From Megamerina dolium (taxonomy: Eukaryota; Arthropoda; Insecta; Diptera; Megamerinidae): a stretch of 64,000 nt of DNA. Every line of letters starts with the position of its first letter. Position 1 is the stretch's first letter. The DNA lies in NCBI GenBank assembly GCA_963854835.1, contig OY978526.1:90904140-90968139 (forward strand), in the 5' to 3' direction. Position numbers and translations under genes: made by a program. Positions 23,464 to 36,386 of this stretch are shown here, in pieces. The notes beneath the pieces are model-generated. The model searched no databases. It was given only the letters and a program-made list of their open reading frames with translations, and was not told where the DNA came from.

Positions 23464-23993
23464 CGAGGACGGTCCCAGAACTGCCCGACCTGACATCAGT
23501 AGTTTGAAAAAAATTACTTTGGTGAAAAGTGGCAACCATATAAAACATATGTTTTAAGTTTCAAGGTGCCACGGTGTTTAGTATTTTTTTTTTGGCGCCA
23601 TCGAAAGTTAACGACCTCAGTGATTTTGTAAACATGGAAAAAATTGGCCATCATTATGTAATTCAATACTTTTATTTAAAAGGTCTCAGTCCAACGAATA
23701 TTAAAGCCGAACTAGATTCTATTCGGAGGAAGCTCCTTCATTTACGACTATTTGCAAATTTGAAAAAATGGCTTGGTGGTAGAAGATTTGCAAACAATGA
23801 AGAAGTGGAGTCTGCGGTAGATGGCTATTTTAATGAGCTATACAGTTCATGCTATAAACAGGGTATCGAAGCTATAGAATATCGCTGGGAAAAGTGTATA
23901 GAGCTAAAAGGAGATTATGTTGAGAAATAAAGAAAAATTTTCCCAAATTTGTTGTTTTCTTTATTAGGTCAGGTAGTTCTGGGATCGCCCTCG
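23464..23993 (+). mobile_element. Mariner family A copy 3, internally deleted
   Basis: Both inverted ends lie beside TA. The transposase N-terminus (ATG 23635, MEKIGHHYVIQYF) is fused near 23748 to the last 60 codons (NLKKWLGGRRFANNEE...). The central region with all three catalytic Asp residues is gone. At 530 bp it could move only with enzyme supplied in trans. Confidence 0.92.
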
Positions 23994-25311
23994 TAGAGTA
24001 TGCTGTAGTAGTATGTACCCATATTTCGCCAGTAATTACAATAATCTTGATTCGTTGTCAATAAGTAGAGTATCGATAGGTAAGGGATCAGCTGTTTCAA
24101 CCTCTTTCATACGCAAGCCATATGAGCTATTAGTCACAACGATTTGGTAAGCAGGTAACGTAATGTTGGAATCTAAAGAAATTAAATTTTCAACGGAGCG
24201 TATGTCAAAAATGACAGTAATTCTCTTCTCTTCTGAACTCAACTAGCCGTTACCTTACGAAAGAGCATTCACTAACTTACTCTCCCAATAGCTACAATGG
24301 AAAAAAGTATAATTTCTAAATATAGCTATGGTGGTTTGTGTCAAAAGACCTAATAAGATGCCTAATATTTTTGGTAAAAACCAAATTTTTTTTTTTGTTT
24401 GCAAAGAACACTCATATTCTGCAAATTCAATAGATACATCTTGTTGAACAAATCTAATGCACGTACTCGTACTTTCAATAATGGCAGCCATTTTAAAGTT
24501 GAAACGTATACATACATGTAGATTCTATACTCGTTCATACAAGCACTATACACATTTATTGCAATGAACTGAAAGTGCAAAATACAGTAAGCAGCAAAAA
24601 AAAAGGGAATATCTATCTGAAAAGTGCAGAGTTGGAGAAGACCAGTAAAAGGATGAACTACACTAACAACAACAATAACAACAACAACAACTGGGCATTG
24701 TTTATTATAGTGTGCATTGTTGTTGTTGGAAATAAATTTAATAACAAAATAATGCCATTGCAAATGAATAACAACAACAACAATAACATGAACAACAGCA
24801 GCACAGAATGGAACAAAAGCAACGAATTTAATTATACAATATGGCGGCTGTCATTGGTAGAATAGACTATATGCATCCTTATGGTTGTTGTTTTTGGCTA
24901 TTGTGGGATGATAATATACACGTAATGGAGATTTATCATAGCGATGATGATGATGATGATGATGATGATGGTGCTGACAATAATGTCGTCCTATGACTGT
25001 GGCCAAAAAACGAAGTCAACTATATAAAAGTACAAAATATAAATATGGCTTTTGCAGTGTAGTGCATTGAACCATTCATATAGACAATGATAGAGATGAA
25101 GAAATGACGAGAGAGACAAAGATACAGAAATTAATACACTTATTACAACAACAACAAATAATAATAATAATAAAAATACTCTCATGTGGAAAATGGAGTG
25201 CATGCCAGTTAAATGCACTTTTTATGTTGTTCTTAGCATTTTTTTTTTTTTAATATGAAATTTAAAATTCATATCGTATTTTGTAAAAGCTTAAATTCAT
25301 TTTATACTTAC
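23994..25311. other. Intron 2, right end
   Basis: Contains CAA-rich triplet sequence at about 24660-24800 and a (GAT)n run. Exon 2 begins at its right edge. No further exon seen. Confidence 0.5.
24942..24970. repeat. (GAT)n microsatellite
   Basis: About nine to ten GAT triplets. Confidence 0.9.
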
Positions 25312-25427
25312 TTTAAATACGGCTGATGTAAAGAATAGTGGCAGCAAAATGAAAACTACACCAGATAATACAATCTGTAGATTTAACTCTGCGACCGGCT
25401 CAATTTTCCATGATATCAACGAACAAC
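25312..25427 (-). CDS. tincar-like gene, exon 2 (residues 151-189)
   Basis: A 116-base exon between an acceptor ending CATACATAG before 25427 and a strong donor AAA|GTAAGT after 25312. It enters with two bases that complete the Gly codon split from exon 1 and leaves in phase 0. The residues CSLISWKIEPVAELNLQ lead into a hydrophobic span IVLSGVVFILLPLFFTSAVF, predicted as membrane segment 2. The frame joins exon 1 (…YRFLG) and exon 3 (VGNLANDG…) without gap. It is too short to appear as an open frame by length alone; splice sites, reading-frame agreement and the match I remember to Tincar support it. Confidence 0.88.
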
Positions 25428-27624
25428 CTATGTATGTGAAATAAAAGAAAATGTGAAAAAAAATGATTACGAGTATATATGTGTTTGTATGTATGTATAT
25501 AGAAAATGACGAAACAAAATGAGAAAGAAAAGTTATAAAAAAAATGGCGGAAAACTACATGTTGCTGCATATCGTTTATAAGCTGGTGAAATGGTGTGTA
25601 AAATAATTAAGTTTACGATTATGTGAAAGTAGTAAGTATCAAAAAAACAAAAAACAAAAACGAAAAAGGAAATAAGAAGTTGAGAAAAGTGGTAAAGTTA
25701 ATTGAAGTGCAAATATGAGAATATGTGTACTCGTATATCTACACCATACGTCCATATGTTGCGAAACATGTTCATACGGTAGAGCAACATATGCATGAAA
25801 ACACAGTACTATTTCAGTCTAGTACGACTATTACTTATGCTTCTATGCATGAAGAGGCATTTAATATTCTAGATTGAAGTGTGGGCAATATTAATAAGGA
25901 CTATATGAGTATTTTATCTTTTGAATGCCTATTTCAAATTTAATCACATTTAAAAGATATAAGAATTAAAATAGAAATGCTATTTAAATAGGACGATTTT
26001 CAGCGTATAAACCAATAATTAAATAAACCTAACAATAAAGTGACAAAGACCCGAAGGCGATGGAAAATGCATTCTTTTATGAAATATTAATTATTTTAGT
26101 TCATTTTATAAAATAAAAATAAATTTTAAAATCTTTTAAAGGTAAAAAACATACACAATAATAAAAGTTTTATATTATTTTTGATATTTTATGATATATG
26201 AACTATTTTTTAGTTAATACCATGATATCATGAAATTTCTAAAAACCATTTTGAATAATTACAATAAAATGAAAAATATTTAATTAAATTTAAATTTATT
26301 TCTAAATACACTATCACTATCTTTCTTTCTCTTTTTAATTAGTCATCTTCTTTTGCTTGCTTTTTTCTGCTGTATTGTTTATTTTAAAAAACTGGTATAG
26401 CTAAAAATCAGAGTTAAAAACTGATCTGGTCACGTTAAACTAAGAATTTTTTACTTGCAATTCTCATATGGTTAACGATGAAAACATATGCTCAAATCAG
26501 AGCTGTAAAAGAATTAGTCTAAAGTGCATTTTTATACGTAAAAAGAAAAAGAAATTTTGAAAATTGAACGAAAATACGAAGCTTTGAAATATTAGTTATA
26601 TTAGAGGGTACTTTTTTTTGCAAGTTTTTAATAGGCGAATAAAAAAATGGGCGGGGTGGTTTACCCCCAAAAAACACAAAATGCTCCAAAATGCATTTCC
26701 GAGACTCAGAAACCCGAAAAATAACTTTTTTTTTTTCAAATTTTAGAAAATTTGCCCGGGGGTGAAAAAAATGGGCGCCCCTGCTTAAAAATCGATACAG
26801 CTTATCGGGCTCTTCACTTTAGTTTTTAAAATGTTTAAAAAAGTCTACTTATACGGAAGTTAACACTTTTATGATTGGGGATCAAAAGTTTGGCGCCCGA
26901 ACTAGTTGCCGGCCCTAATTAAAAATATCAAATTTGGGGTCCTCCGGGCAGCTTGGGCCCATAAAATGCACTTATTCCAAGAATTGAATCATTTCGGAAT
27001 TCATTCATACTTAATTGCAGTCTTATGCTTTTAATCTAAATCTGCTTTTAATTTTATTTTAATTTTAATTAAATAATGATTCATCATTCTTAAAAGCCTA
27101 AAATTAGTACACCTTCACTCAAGAATGGGACCTGAAATGTATCAATCCCATTCTTGCTGGGATTAAAAACTTTGTAGAATGCACTCAGTACCCTTATTCT
27201 TTTCAACTACGTAATATTTTATGTTGTTTATTAGAAACAATAATTCGAATAAAAGTGTACAGTGAATGTAATATTAAAATTTAGTATACCGTTTTTGCTA
27301 CTGAATGAACATGGGCCTTGCATTCTTTTGATACTGCAGGCATCTGCGGCTGCATTCATCAAAATTTCAAATCAGTATGAATTCTTTAGGTCTTGCAATT
27401 CATGAATTGAAAACGATTAGCAGAAGAAATGGAATTCAGCTTTTGAAAATTTATATAAAAGAATGAAAAGCCAAAATGAATTCTACAACTCTGGCTGAAA
27501 TCACTTTTGAAAGGCAATGGAAGCAACTGCTTACTAACATATTTCATCAACTACAACGACCCACATAACAAATACAATTTCTTAAGTCAATAAATAATGG
27601 AAAATAAATAAAATGACGTTTTAC
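25428..27624. other. Intron 1 of the tincar-like gene
   Basis: About 2.2 kb, AT-rich, without a recognised transposon. A patch at about 26640-26960 is richer in G and C than its surroundings, with runs of C and G. It has no coding frame and I cannot name it. Confidence 0.6.
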
Positions 27625-28075
27625 CTAAAAATCGATAAGCTCCATGTACAGCTAGATAGCCCTGAAAGAGTGTCAACAGCACACCATACCAAATGGACCA
27701 CAACGAATTCAAATGCAAATAGTTATTATGATCCATATGCAATGGATGTTGATGCATACTGCTGTATTTGGCATGTTTCCGTTTCGAGTTCATGTATTTT
27801 TGTTGCAATTGCTGTTGCGAATGTTGATGTTGATGTTGATGATGATGTGACTGTTGCTGTTGTTGTTGCTGCTGACTGAGACTGCTGCTTGTTGTTGTTA
27901 TAATGGAATTCGAAATGCTCGAGTTAAGACTGGACGGTGGACAATTCTTACCACCCATGGAACTGGTAATGCTACAATTGTTGGTGCTATGTAAAAGAAT
28001 TGAGCGACGTTTCTTTGACTTGCTATTCACTTCGTTATTATTCTCGTAGCCAACCAGAGATCCTGTAATGGACAT
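27625..28075 (-). CDS. tincar-like gene, exon 1 with start codon (residues 1-151)
   Basis: On the minus strand ATG 28075 (context GTAAAATGT, A at -3) opens 150 codons plus one base, ending at the donor TTTTTAG|GTAAAA. It is the first in-frame ATG; the open frame extends upstream only through non-ATG codons. The protein starts MSITGSLVGYENNNEVNSKS and has a basic KSKKRR patch at about 18-24. Ser/Thr-rich sequence and Gln/His runs (about 68-92) follow, then a basic stretch (KRKHAKY). Conserved NSLWSIWYGVLLTLFQGYLA (123-142) and VHGAYRFLG look like membrane span 1. In Drosophila, tincar encodes a large multi-pass membrane protein expressed in developing heart, nervous system and eye, with a role in eye morphogenesis (from memory). 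The low-complexity N-terminus should be cytoplasmic or extracellular; I cannot tell which. Possible 5' UTR exons lie to the right. Confidence 0.85.
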
Positions 28076-28332
28076 TTTACACCCTAAAGGCTCGATGATG
28101 GAAATGATGGCCACCACAGGATGTTTATCTGTGTATACAACAAATGCAATTGAATTGATTGGAATAGTTTTTGTTGTTTATTTTGTGTGTTGTATTGTTA
28201 TCGGTTTTACCCAATCAGAATTTTCAATTGATCAATTTTTGATGGTTTTAGTCAAGTTGATTTGTTCTTGTTGTCTCCATTTGTTTGTTTTCAATTTGAA
28301 AACTTCAAAACAATTTCATGAACATTTTCTTA

Positions 28333-28373
<41 letters not shown>

Positions 28374-29023
28374 TATTTCTGTTTTTGTTTTGTATTCACT
28401 CTTGGTCGAATTGTTATTTTTCAAATGACTTCATCAATTGTTTCTGCTGACAATCATATTTAATATAATTAATTAAATTGATAATATAACTATTGTTATT
28501 GTGGTCTATGTTATCATCACAACTAATGTTAATATTATGATATATCTTTGTATTGCTTTTGTTTTTGTTGCTGTTGTTGTTGTGGTTATTGCATCCATCA
28601 TTAATGATAATGATGGAAATAATGCAGCTGCTCTGCTACTGCAGACGATGATGATTGTATTGATAATGTTGCGTTGTTGATAATTGCAGTCAAGTATAGT
28701 GATTTGATGATTGATTACTTTTAACCGCAACTTTATTTAGCATACTGTAAATGAAAATAAAAAAAATAGATTTTGAGTGTTAAGGGTGTAAGACATTGAA
28801 TTATATGAAAATAATAATGTACATGTAATAAATATCCAATATGCATTAAGTGTGATCTCTAATTGAGATTGAAATGATATTAAACTCCTATTATCAAATC
28901 GCAAATCTGAATCTCTCTGAAATTTACAATTTACAGCAACTACAATTCTCAATTTGATATTCAACTCAGCTACACTTGAGAATTTGTAGTCCTCGTAGTG
29001 AAACTCGTAGACAATTTTCACTA
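28076..29023. other. Upstream region of tincar-like exon 1 (5' UTR or intron)
   Basis: On the minus strand this precedes the start codon. An AG at 28130-28129 after TATACAC could be an acceptor for a 5' UTR exon, but its pyrimidine tract is weak. A (TTA)n run is at about 28337-28375. No TATA box or initiator can be defended. Confidence 0.35.
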
Positions 29024-30329
29024 CGAGGGAGGTCCCAGAACTAACCGACCTGACATATAGATGGCGGCAGCAGTTTGAAAAAAAATACTTTGGTAGAAAG
29101 TGGCAACCTTATAAACCATATGTTTTAAGTTTCAAGGCGCCACGTTGTTTAGTATTTTTTTTTTTTTTGGAGACATCGAAAGTTAACGACCTCTGTGAAT
29201 TTGTAAACATGGAAAAAATTGGTCACCGTTATGTATTTCAATACTTTCATTTGAAAGGTCTCAGACCAACGAATATTAAAACCGAACTAGATTCTACTCT
29301 GGGGGAGCTCCTTCGTTTACGACCATAAAATATTGGGTGGCAGAGTTTAAACGAGGTCGTACGAGCTGCCAAGACGAACACCGTAGTGGTCGACAAATTG
29401 AGGTGGCCACGCCAGAAACGGTTAAGAAAATCCACAAAATGGTATTGGATGATCGCCGGCTGAAGGTGCGTGAGCTAGGTGAAATTACAGGCATTTCAAA
29501 AAATGCTATACATTGTATATTGACCGAAAATTTGGAGATGAAAAAGCTGTGTGCAAAATGGGTGCCGCGTTTACTCACAATAGAACAAAAAGAACGTCGT
29601 GAAGATGTTTCTATAGACTGTTTCGCGATGTTTCACAGTAATAAAGTCGAGTTTTTGGGTCGATTCGTAATCACGGATGAGACATTGGTCCACCACTTCA
29701 CACCTGAGACAAAGGAAAAGTCAAAACAGTGGACTGAAAGGGGAGAATCGTGTCCAAAGAAGGCGAAGACAGTTCCATCTGCAGGCAAGGTTATGGCGTC
29801 TGTTTTTTGGGATGCACGTGGGATAATATTTATTGATTATCTTCAAAATCGAAAAACAATCAACGGTGAGTATTATGATAATTTGTTGCAGTGTTTAAGT
29901 GATGAAATTAAAGAATAAATGCCGTATTTGGCGAAAAAGAAAGTGTTGTTTCATCAAGAGAATGCACCAGTTCATACATCCGCTATTGCGATGGCCAAAA
30001 TCAATGAGTTAAAGCTCGAATTGCTTCAGCGAGCACCTTATTTAGATTTAGATTTAGATTTAGCTCCTTCGGATTATTTTCTATTTCCAAATTTGAAAAA
30101 ATGGCTTGATGGTGGAATTGATTGCAAACAATGAAGCGAAGGAGTCTGCGGTAGATGGCTATTTTAATGAGCTAGACAGTTCATACTATAAACAGGGTAT
30201 CGAAGCTATAGTATATCGCTGGGAAAAGTGTATAGAGCTAAGAGGAGATTATGTTGAGAAATAAAAAAAATTTTTCCCATATTTGTTGTGTTTTCTCTGT
30301 TAGGTCGAGTAGTTCTGGGACCGCCATCG
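29024..30329 (+). mobile_element. Mariner family A copy 4, near full length
   Basis: 1.3 kb with both inverted ends (CGAGGGAGGTCCCAGAACTA at left, its inverse at right) beside TA. This is the most complete family A copy. The transposase remnant is described separately. Confidence 0.95.
29209..30264 (+). pseudogene. Mariner family A transposase pseudogene, best-preserved copy
   Basis: Starts at ATG 29209 (MEKIGHRYVF) and ends at the TAA near 30262, close to the normal length of about 345 codons. A small deletion near 29308 shifts the frame. The second frame is open for 193 codons (29337-29918) through the helix-turn-helix, KWVPRLLT and TDETLVHH with the first catalytic Asp, and WDARGIIFIDYL. 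An in-frame TAA at 29916 follows. The next segment reads HQENAPVHT, so the second catalytic Asp is Glu. A TTTAGA expansion near 30040-30062 adds about three residues before APSDY, so the spacing is no longer 34. A further frameshift follows near 30120. Resemblance is to irritans-group mariners. Confidence 0.92.
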
Positions 30330-32982
30330 TATATTTGTTTAAATCACATAATGTTTGGGGTCCTCAAGCAATTTAATCTCGGTTGAGCGCATTCTCAACT
30401 CATTCATTCAACTCCTATTTTCTTGATGGTACATCACAATATCAATTTGAATTGCGAATAGCATGTATATCTTATTGAAGCGATGTGTTTGGGCTCTTTT
30501 TCAATTTTAGGTACACTTATTAGATGTTGGGCGTGACAATGAGATGAAAATGAAACTTAATATCAATTTTAATTAATATAATATATACGTAAGATATTCA
30601 TGGTTTTGATTTCTCGTTTTGATTGATTTAGTATAAATATAGTAATGATAGTAATATAAATCAATCATACAATTTTCTGTTTATTTCACCTACGGCGGTA
30701 AAGTGATATTCAATGCTGTTTAAAAAAGATTCATAAGAAGAAGATTATTGAATAAGAAGAAATTTATTAGGTAAATATTTAATTACGCAAGAATACATTT
30801 GACATCAATATCACAGTAATAATAGCAATGATCACCATTTTTGCTAAATTCTAATTCGAATTCTTCTTCTAATAAGTCAATCAATTTAATTCAACCGTAT
30901 TATATATGAACACTGGTTTGTGTTTACACATTCAATTTAGAAATGGGGAAATTGCGTATATCAATTCAACACAATTATTCCAACCATTCTAGTTTCGAAT
31001 GTTCTTATTTGTAGCCTTAAGAATGCCTTATAATTTCACAATGATGATAGTTATGATGCTCTATTACAAAATCACTTATTATGCAAGATAATCCATTAGT
31101 AATATATACATACATATGTATAGTATATACATTAGTTAGACTGGTTCAAAAAATTGATGAGATTTTCAGAATAAGATTTTGAAAGCTGAAATCTTTTAGT
31201 AAAAAAAAAATAGTACTTTTCTGCACATGTTGAAAAATAAATTTAAGTAAAACAAAAGGAAAAAAATATTTTATAAAAATAATTAGATATTTAAAAAAAA
31301 TAGATATAGATATTTAAAAAAAATATATACAAAAAATTTTAATATTCTTTATTTTTTTTTCAAATATTGTTCGAAAAAACGATTATACAATTCATACAAG
31401 ACATTCAAAATTCCTTTGCCTGTCTAATGTGCCTAAATACCTACATGTATTTTTCGGCTATTTACTATCTTCTTTTTTTTTCACCCTAACATTAACATCA
31501 TTCTCATTTACAGCACTCAGTGGCATTCATTCATCTTTGGTTTTATCCCTTTAGCCAGTTGCCTTAATTAATTTACTTTCATATGTCGCCTACAAGTTAT
31601 TAGAATTTTTATGTAGCAGCTTACGAGCAATAAAGCTAGTGTGTGAGTGTGTGTGTGTGTGTATGGATTTGTTTACCCACAAGTATCGTACTCCTTCGTT
31701 TTGGCATTTATTTGCCTTACCACCTTATTTTAATCTGCTTAAAGACTAAATTGTCATTGCTGATGCTTACATAGTATTAGTTAAGCATGACTTTTGTGTT
31801 TTCTCATCATCTTCATTTGGCTTCCTTCATGATGCTTGTTTGCTGATGCCTTACGATTTCTGGTGAAATTAATTAATTTTCTTTTCTTGTCAACTATACA
31901 AATATGTTCATACTATGCACATACATCTCTACTCTCTTATTAAATATATACTTAACTACATATGTTTATGTACACACACACACACACAAATATGTATTGC
32001 TTAGTATAATATACATAGTATGTATTTGCAATGTGTACTCGTAGGTATATATATAGCACATATATTAACATTGTGGCATGCAACATGTGATTTAATATGC
32101 ATATGTTTTTGTTCATCACCCACCCACCGCACAGCCACACAGCCATTACCACAGTCATGTAACAGGTAATATTATTTTATCGTATATAATAACAGTAAAC
32201 ATTAGTAAAGCAAACAATTTACTACTATGTGTATGTATAAAGAACACAACATTACCCAGAATACTAATAATAATAATAATAATGATAATGGAAGTACATA
32301 GGTACATGCTGCATATGTTGCGTGTAAGGTGCGTATTGTAGCGTGTTATGTAATTTGTAAGATGTAGTGTGCTAAAATGTGAGCATTCATGTTACAAAAT
32401 GCACCAGTAAACAAAAACCAAAACACACACACACACACACATATATACATATATGTAATTAAAATACATGCAACAATTTTTATTAATAACAATAACAAGA
32501 TGTATGCAAATTTTGAACAAATCGTTGCACTCACACGCATATGTATGATAACGTGTATTTATTTAATTTGTAAGAAATTTGTAAGAAATATTCTTCATAC
32601 TCTCACACGGAAGTATAATTTTCATATCTATGGTCAAATGACATAAATGCATAAGCCGATTTTTTATCGCATTATTCCCATCGCTTCCAGGGTGACCCTA
32701 AGGGGTTAAGATGGACTGGAATTCGCGTTCAAAATGTTTGTCCCATATAGTTGGCGATCATAAATTGCTTTAAAAATATGATTTCAATGTAGAATATTTT
32801 TACAATATTTTTTTTGTTCAGTTGTTGGATTAAACAATTGCTCGTTTATGAAAATATGCTTAATTGTTCTTATCATATTTAAGTGGGATTTATTTGTTCA
32901 ATGTTTATCACATTTTTTTATACAAATATACCGACTGCAAGCTATTTTTTTGGGAGGCATAACGCATTTTGACCCAAAAGTA
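30330..32982. other. Gene-free stretch upstream of the tincar-like exon 1
   Basis: AT-rich, with GT and CA runs near 31648-31662, 31973-31988 and 32424-32441. A pair of imperfect AT-rich repeats lies near 31280-31330. No exon found. Confidence 0.4.
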
Positions 32983-34219
32983 TATAAGTAAAAATAAATC
33001 CATTATTTTTGTATTAAATTTAAGGTTTTATTTAGCATAGTTAGAATGATTCGATTCAGGTCAAATATGCACCATTTTATTCGATAACTTGTTGCCATTT
33101 TGAAAGGTAATTTCGTAATGCCACTCTCATCGAAACCCTCGTCCCTATTGGCAAAAAAACTGGGACAGTTGATTTTCACAAGCTTCTCTTGAGGCGAATT
33201 TTTCACCAGCAAAATCATTCGCCATAGACAGGAACAGGTAGTAATCACTTGGTGCCAGATTCGGACAATAAGGTGGATGCATAGGAACCTCCCAGCGAAG
33301 CTCCCGGAGCTCCTGGCGAGTCACTGTCGATGTGTGTGGCACAATTCCTCTCCTGTTGGCCAAAGCTAGCCGCTTCTGGGCGCTTGCTTCCTTCAGACGG
33401 TTCAATTGTTGACAGTACAGGTCCGAATTAAGAGTTTGGCCGTAGGGGAGCAGCTCATAGTAGATGATTCCCTGCCAATACCACCAAATACATAGCAAAA
33501 CCTTCCTGATCGTCAATCGCGGCTTAGCCACTGTTTGCGCCGGCTCACCGTGATTCGACCACGACCGTTTTCGCTTGAAGTTGTCATAAGTGACCCACTT
33601 TTCATCACCAGTAACCAACCGCTTTAGCAATGCATCGATTTTGTTGCTATTCAGCAGCGATTCGCAGATGGAAATTCAGTTCATAAGGTTTTTTTTTGCA
33701 TTAACTCGTGTGGCACCCATACATCGAGCTTCTTTTTGTATCCAGCCTTATTTAAATGGTTCCAAACTGTTTTTTATGCAATGTTTAGATCCTGGGCAAT
33801 AGAAACAGTGCTTACATGACGGTCAGACTCGACGATTTCCAATATTTTTTCGATATTTTCGATAATTGGCCTTCCAGAGCGTGGTGCAAATTTGACACCA
33901 AAAATACCGAAACGGAATCGACGAAACCAAAATTGCACATGATTGGCTATTACAGTACCAGGACCATAAACACTATTCTCATTTGCAGTCGTCTGGCTTG
34001 CGTTTTCGCCTTTATCGAAGAAAAGCTGTAAAATATGGCATATTTCCTATTTACTGGTGTCCATCTTTGACGCGTGCTCAAACAATACTGAGTCAAGCAA
34101 TCACAAAACTGCCTGAAAAGTTTATTTAGTACAAAATCCTATCTTTCTAACGCCATCTAGCGTAACCCGCTTGCACTTATACAACGCGAGATCTCTTGGA
34201 AAAATAATGGATTTCTTTT
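32983..34219 (-). mobile_element. Mariner family B copy 4, near full length
   Basis: The minus strand encodes family B transposase from ATG 34064 (MDTSKEK-type start) to about 33075. A 161-codon frame (33630-33145) holds VTGDEKWVTYDN with the first Asp, KRKRSW, WWYWQGIIYYELL and LAPSDYYLF. A deletion removes the FHQDNAR segment, and with it the second catalytic Asp. The left terminal repeat has lost several bases (TATAAGTAAAAATAAATCC), and the right end is also altered after 34210. Confidence 0.9.
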
Positions 34220-36386
34220 AATGCTCTTCTATTAGGGAGTCGTGCGGGATCAAAAGATGCATCTAGTCTGACGGCAGTCGAATGGTTGATGGCATGTAGC
34301 CAAAAAGGGGATTTCCGTAAAACATCGATTTTAGTGATAACCGGTCGTACACACGTATTGTATAACTGCGCTATAATTACGTATGTAAAATAAAGTATTT
34401 TAATAAAACATTTAATAAAACTATTTGAAGCAATTAGCCAAATGTTCGTGAGATAATAAGAAACGAGAAAAAGGAAAAATACATAATTACGAGTATAAAG
34501 CAGTGTAACGAATAAGTAGAATTGTTTTACTTCCTGCGATTCTGACATATATGTACGTAGCAAAGACACCCACCAACCACCACCACCCAATATCATTTAC
34601 CAGCACTCATTATGACAATGAGATAAGAGTGAAAAATACTTTGAAGTAACAAAATACAAATACAAAAGAAAAAAAAAACAAATTCGGATGTGGAAAAAAA
34701 AGATAGAATGAAACAAAAGAGAAATGCGATAAAGGTCATATCTTCATTCCTTTGCTGCGTCTTTTTTTTTAATGTGCCATGATAATCCAAAAATTTCATT
34801 AAAAAAGTGGTTGGTAATTCAATGTAGAATACATAGAATAGTACACATTACGCGTCTGATTCAATGACTTTTAGTTTTTTGTTGACGCCAACTGCGATGC
34901 CGGTACATGTTGACGATTTTGCCACTAAAGCGATTTAGCAATGTGATGGCGAGAAGGAAGAAAGCAACAATGATAGAGAAGCGTAGGAAAGTGTGAACAA
35001 ATGAAAACGATAAAAAAAAACACGGTGGGAAGTAGCATAAGAAGCAAAACCAAGCAAGAATGGCGATGCTGCAGAGTGTCCATATAGAAGAGCTTCCGCT
35101 ACTTGTGGTAGCTAATTTTATATTAAGAACAATAAAATGATGATTCATACGCAAATATACACACAGACATACATATAATCCCATATAACCAACCACTTAT
35201 TGACATTGTTGAAGTTTAAAACACAGCTATATATAGTGTATATATATACTTGTATATACCACTGTACATACATATATAATCAAACACATTACAATGTACA
35301 AGGGGCATTGCTGTGTAACATTTCTGCTGGTAATTTGGAGATGTTGTAAGAATGCAATTAACATTTGAAAATTTTCAAAAAGCGTGAACATTTTACCTTT
35401 TTAGTTTATATTCAGCAGTTTACTTGCACAATTGCTTTTGTTATTGTTGTATGTTGTATGTATGTCTGTTATGTCAATGGTTGGTGCTGCATGTAAGGTA
35501 CTTGAAAATTCCATCAAGCGACTTGAAGTAAAAGAATTTGTTCAAAGCAACAGAAATAAGCATTGATGACTTAAGCACCCTTTTCTGGCAAATGTGGTTG
35601 TGGTGATGGTGGTGTTGTATGGGCTCGTAGTTGCTTTTATATGTACACACAAAACAGAAGCCAAATGTTGTTGACGACGTTGTTGTTGTTATTATAATAA
35701 TAATTATAATATTAGCAGGCAGGCAACACGTTGTAAAGCAATTTCTTTCACCCTTTTTTTTTGTTGAGTTTTTGTCTTTCTTATCTTGTTATCATCATCT
35801 CTGAGAATATCTCAGGTACATTTATGTAAATCTACTGTTGCTGTTTTTCCACTTATTTTACATCTACATCTACAACAACAAGCACAAAATTTGCTGTTGT
35901 TGTTGTGAGTACTTTCAATTAATCACAAGTACCTATGGTTTTGCATAAATGAATTATTTTTAAGTGCCTACATACGCAAGGAGAAATTTTAAATAGTACC
36001 TACCTATACATACACAAGCACACATACACACATATTAGAGTATCCTGTATATGCTTTTGGCATTATTTGGGGTTTTTTTTTTTGTTTTTTTTTTTTTGTT
36101 TTTACTTTGTTTTGTTTCAACCAAATCGTAAATGTAAGCAAATACAAATATGTACGTGCATGTTTATAGAGTGTAATGAACCTTAAAATACGCTAAAATT
36201 ACATGAAATGTATGTTTGTTTATGTATGTATGTATGTACGTATACGTGAGTAAGTATGTGCTTTTATCCATATCGTAATATTTATACATTTTTATTGTGG
36301 CATCAAAAGTTCCGCATATATATATGAGTATGTATTTAATGTGATCAAAAAGGTTTCAGCATGCCGAGAGTAGATATGAATGTGTA
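34220..36386. other. Gene-free stretch
   Basis: Contains a minus-strand open frame at 35196-34861 with hydrophobic sequence that I could not confirm as an exon, plus T-rich and GTT-rich simple sequence near 36070-36110. Confidence 0.35.

Noticed and set aside
26891..26904. TTGGCGCCCGAAC, resembling a lysine-tRNA primer binding site of LTR elements
   Set aside because: Only 12 bases of the 18-base site match, no TG...CA long terminal repeat precedes it and no gag or pol sequence follows.
27613..27879. Plus-strand 88-codon frame rich in Val/Asp
   Set aside because: It is the antisense shadow of the His/Gln repeats and conserved end of tincar-like exon 1 on the minus strand.
28075..28117. Upstream extension of exon 1 (VVAIISIIEPLGCK) as the true start
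   Set aside because: It begins with GTG, not ATG; the first ATG in frame is at 28075 with a reasonable Kozak context.
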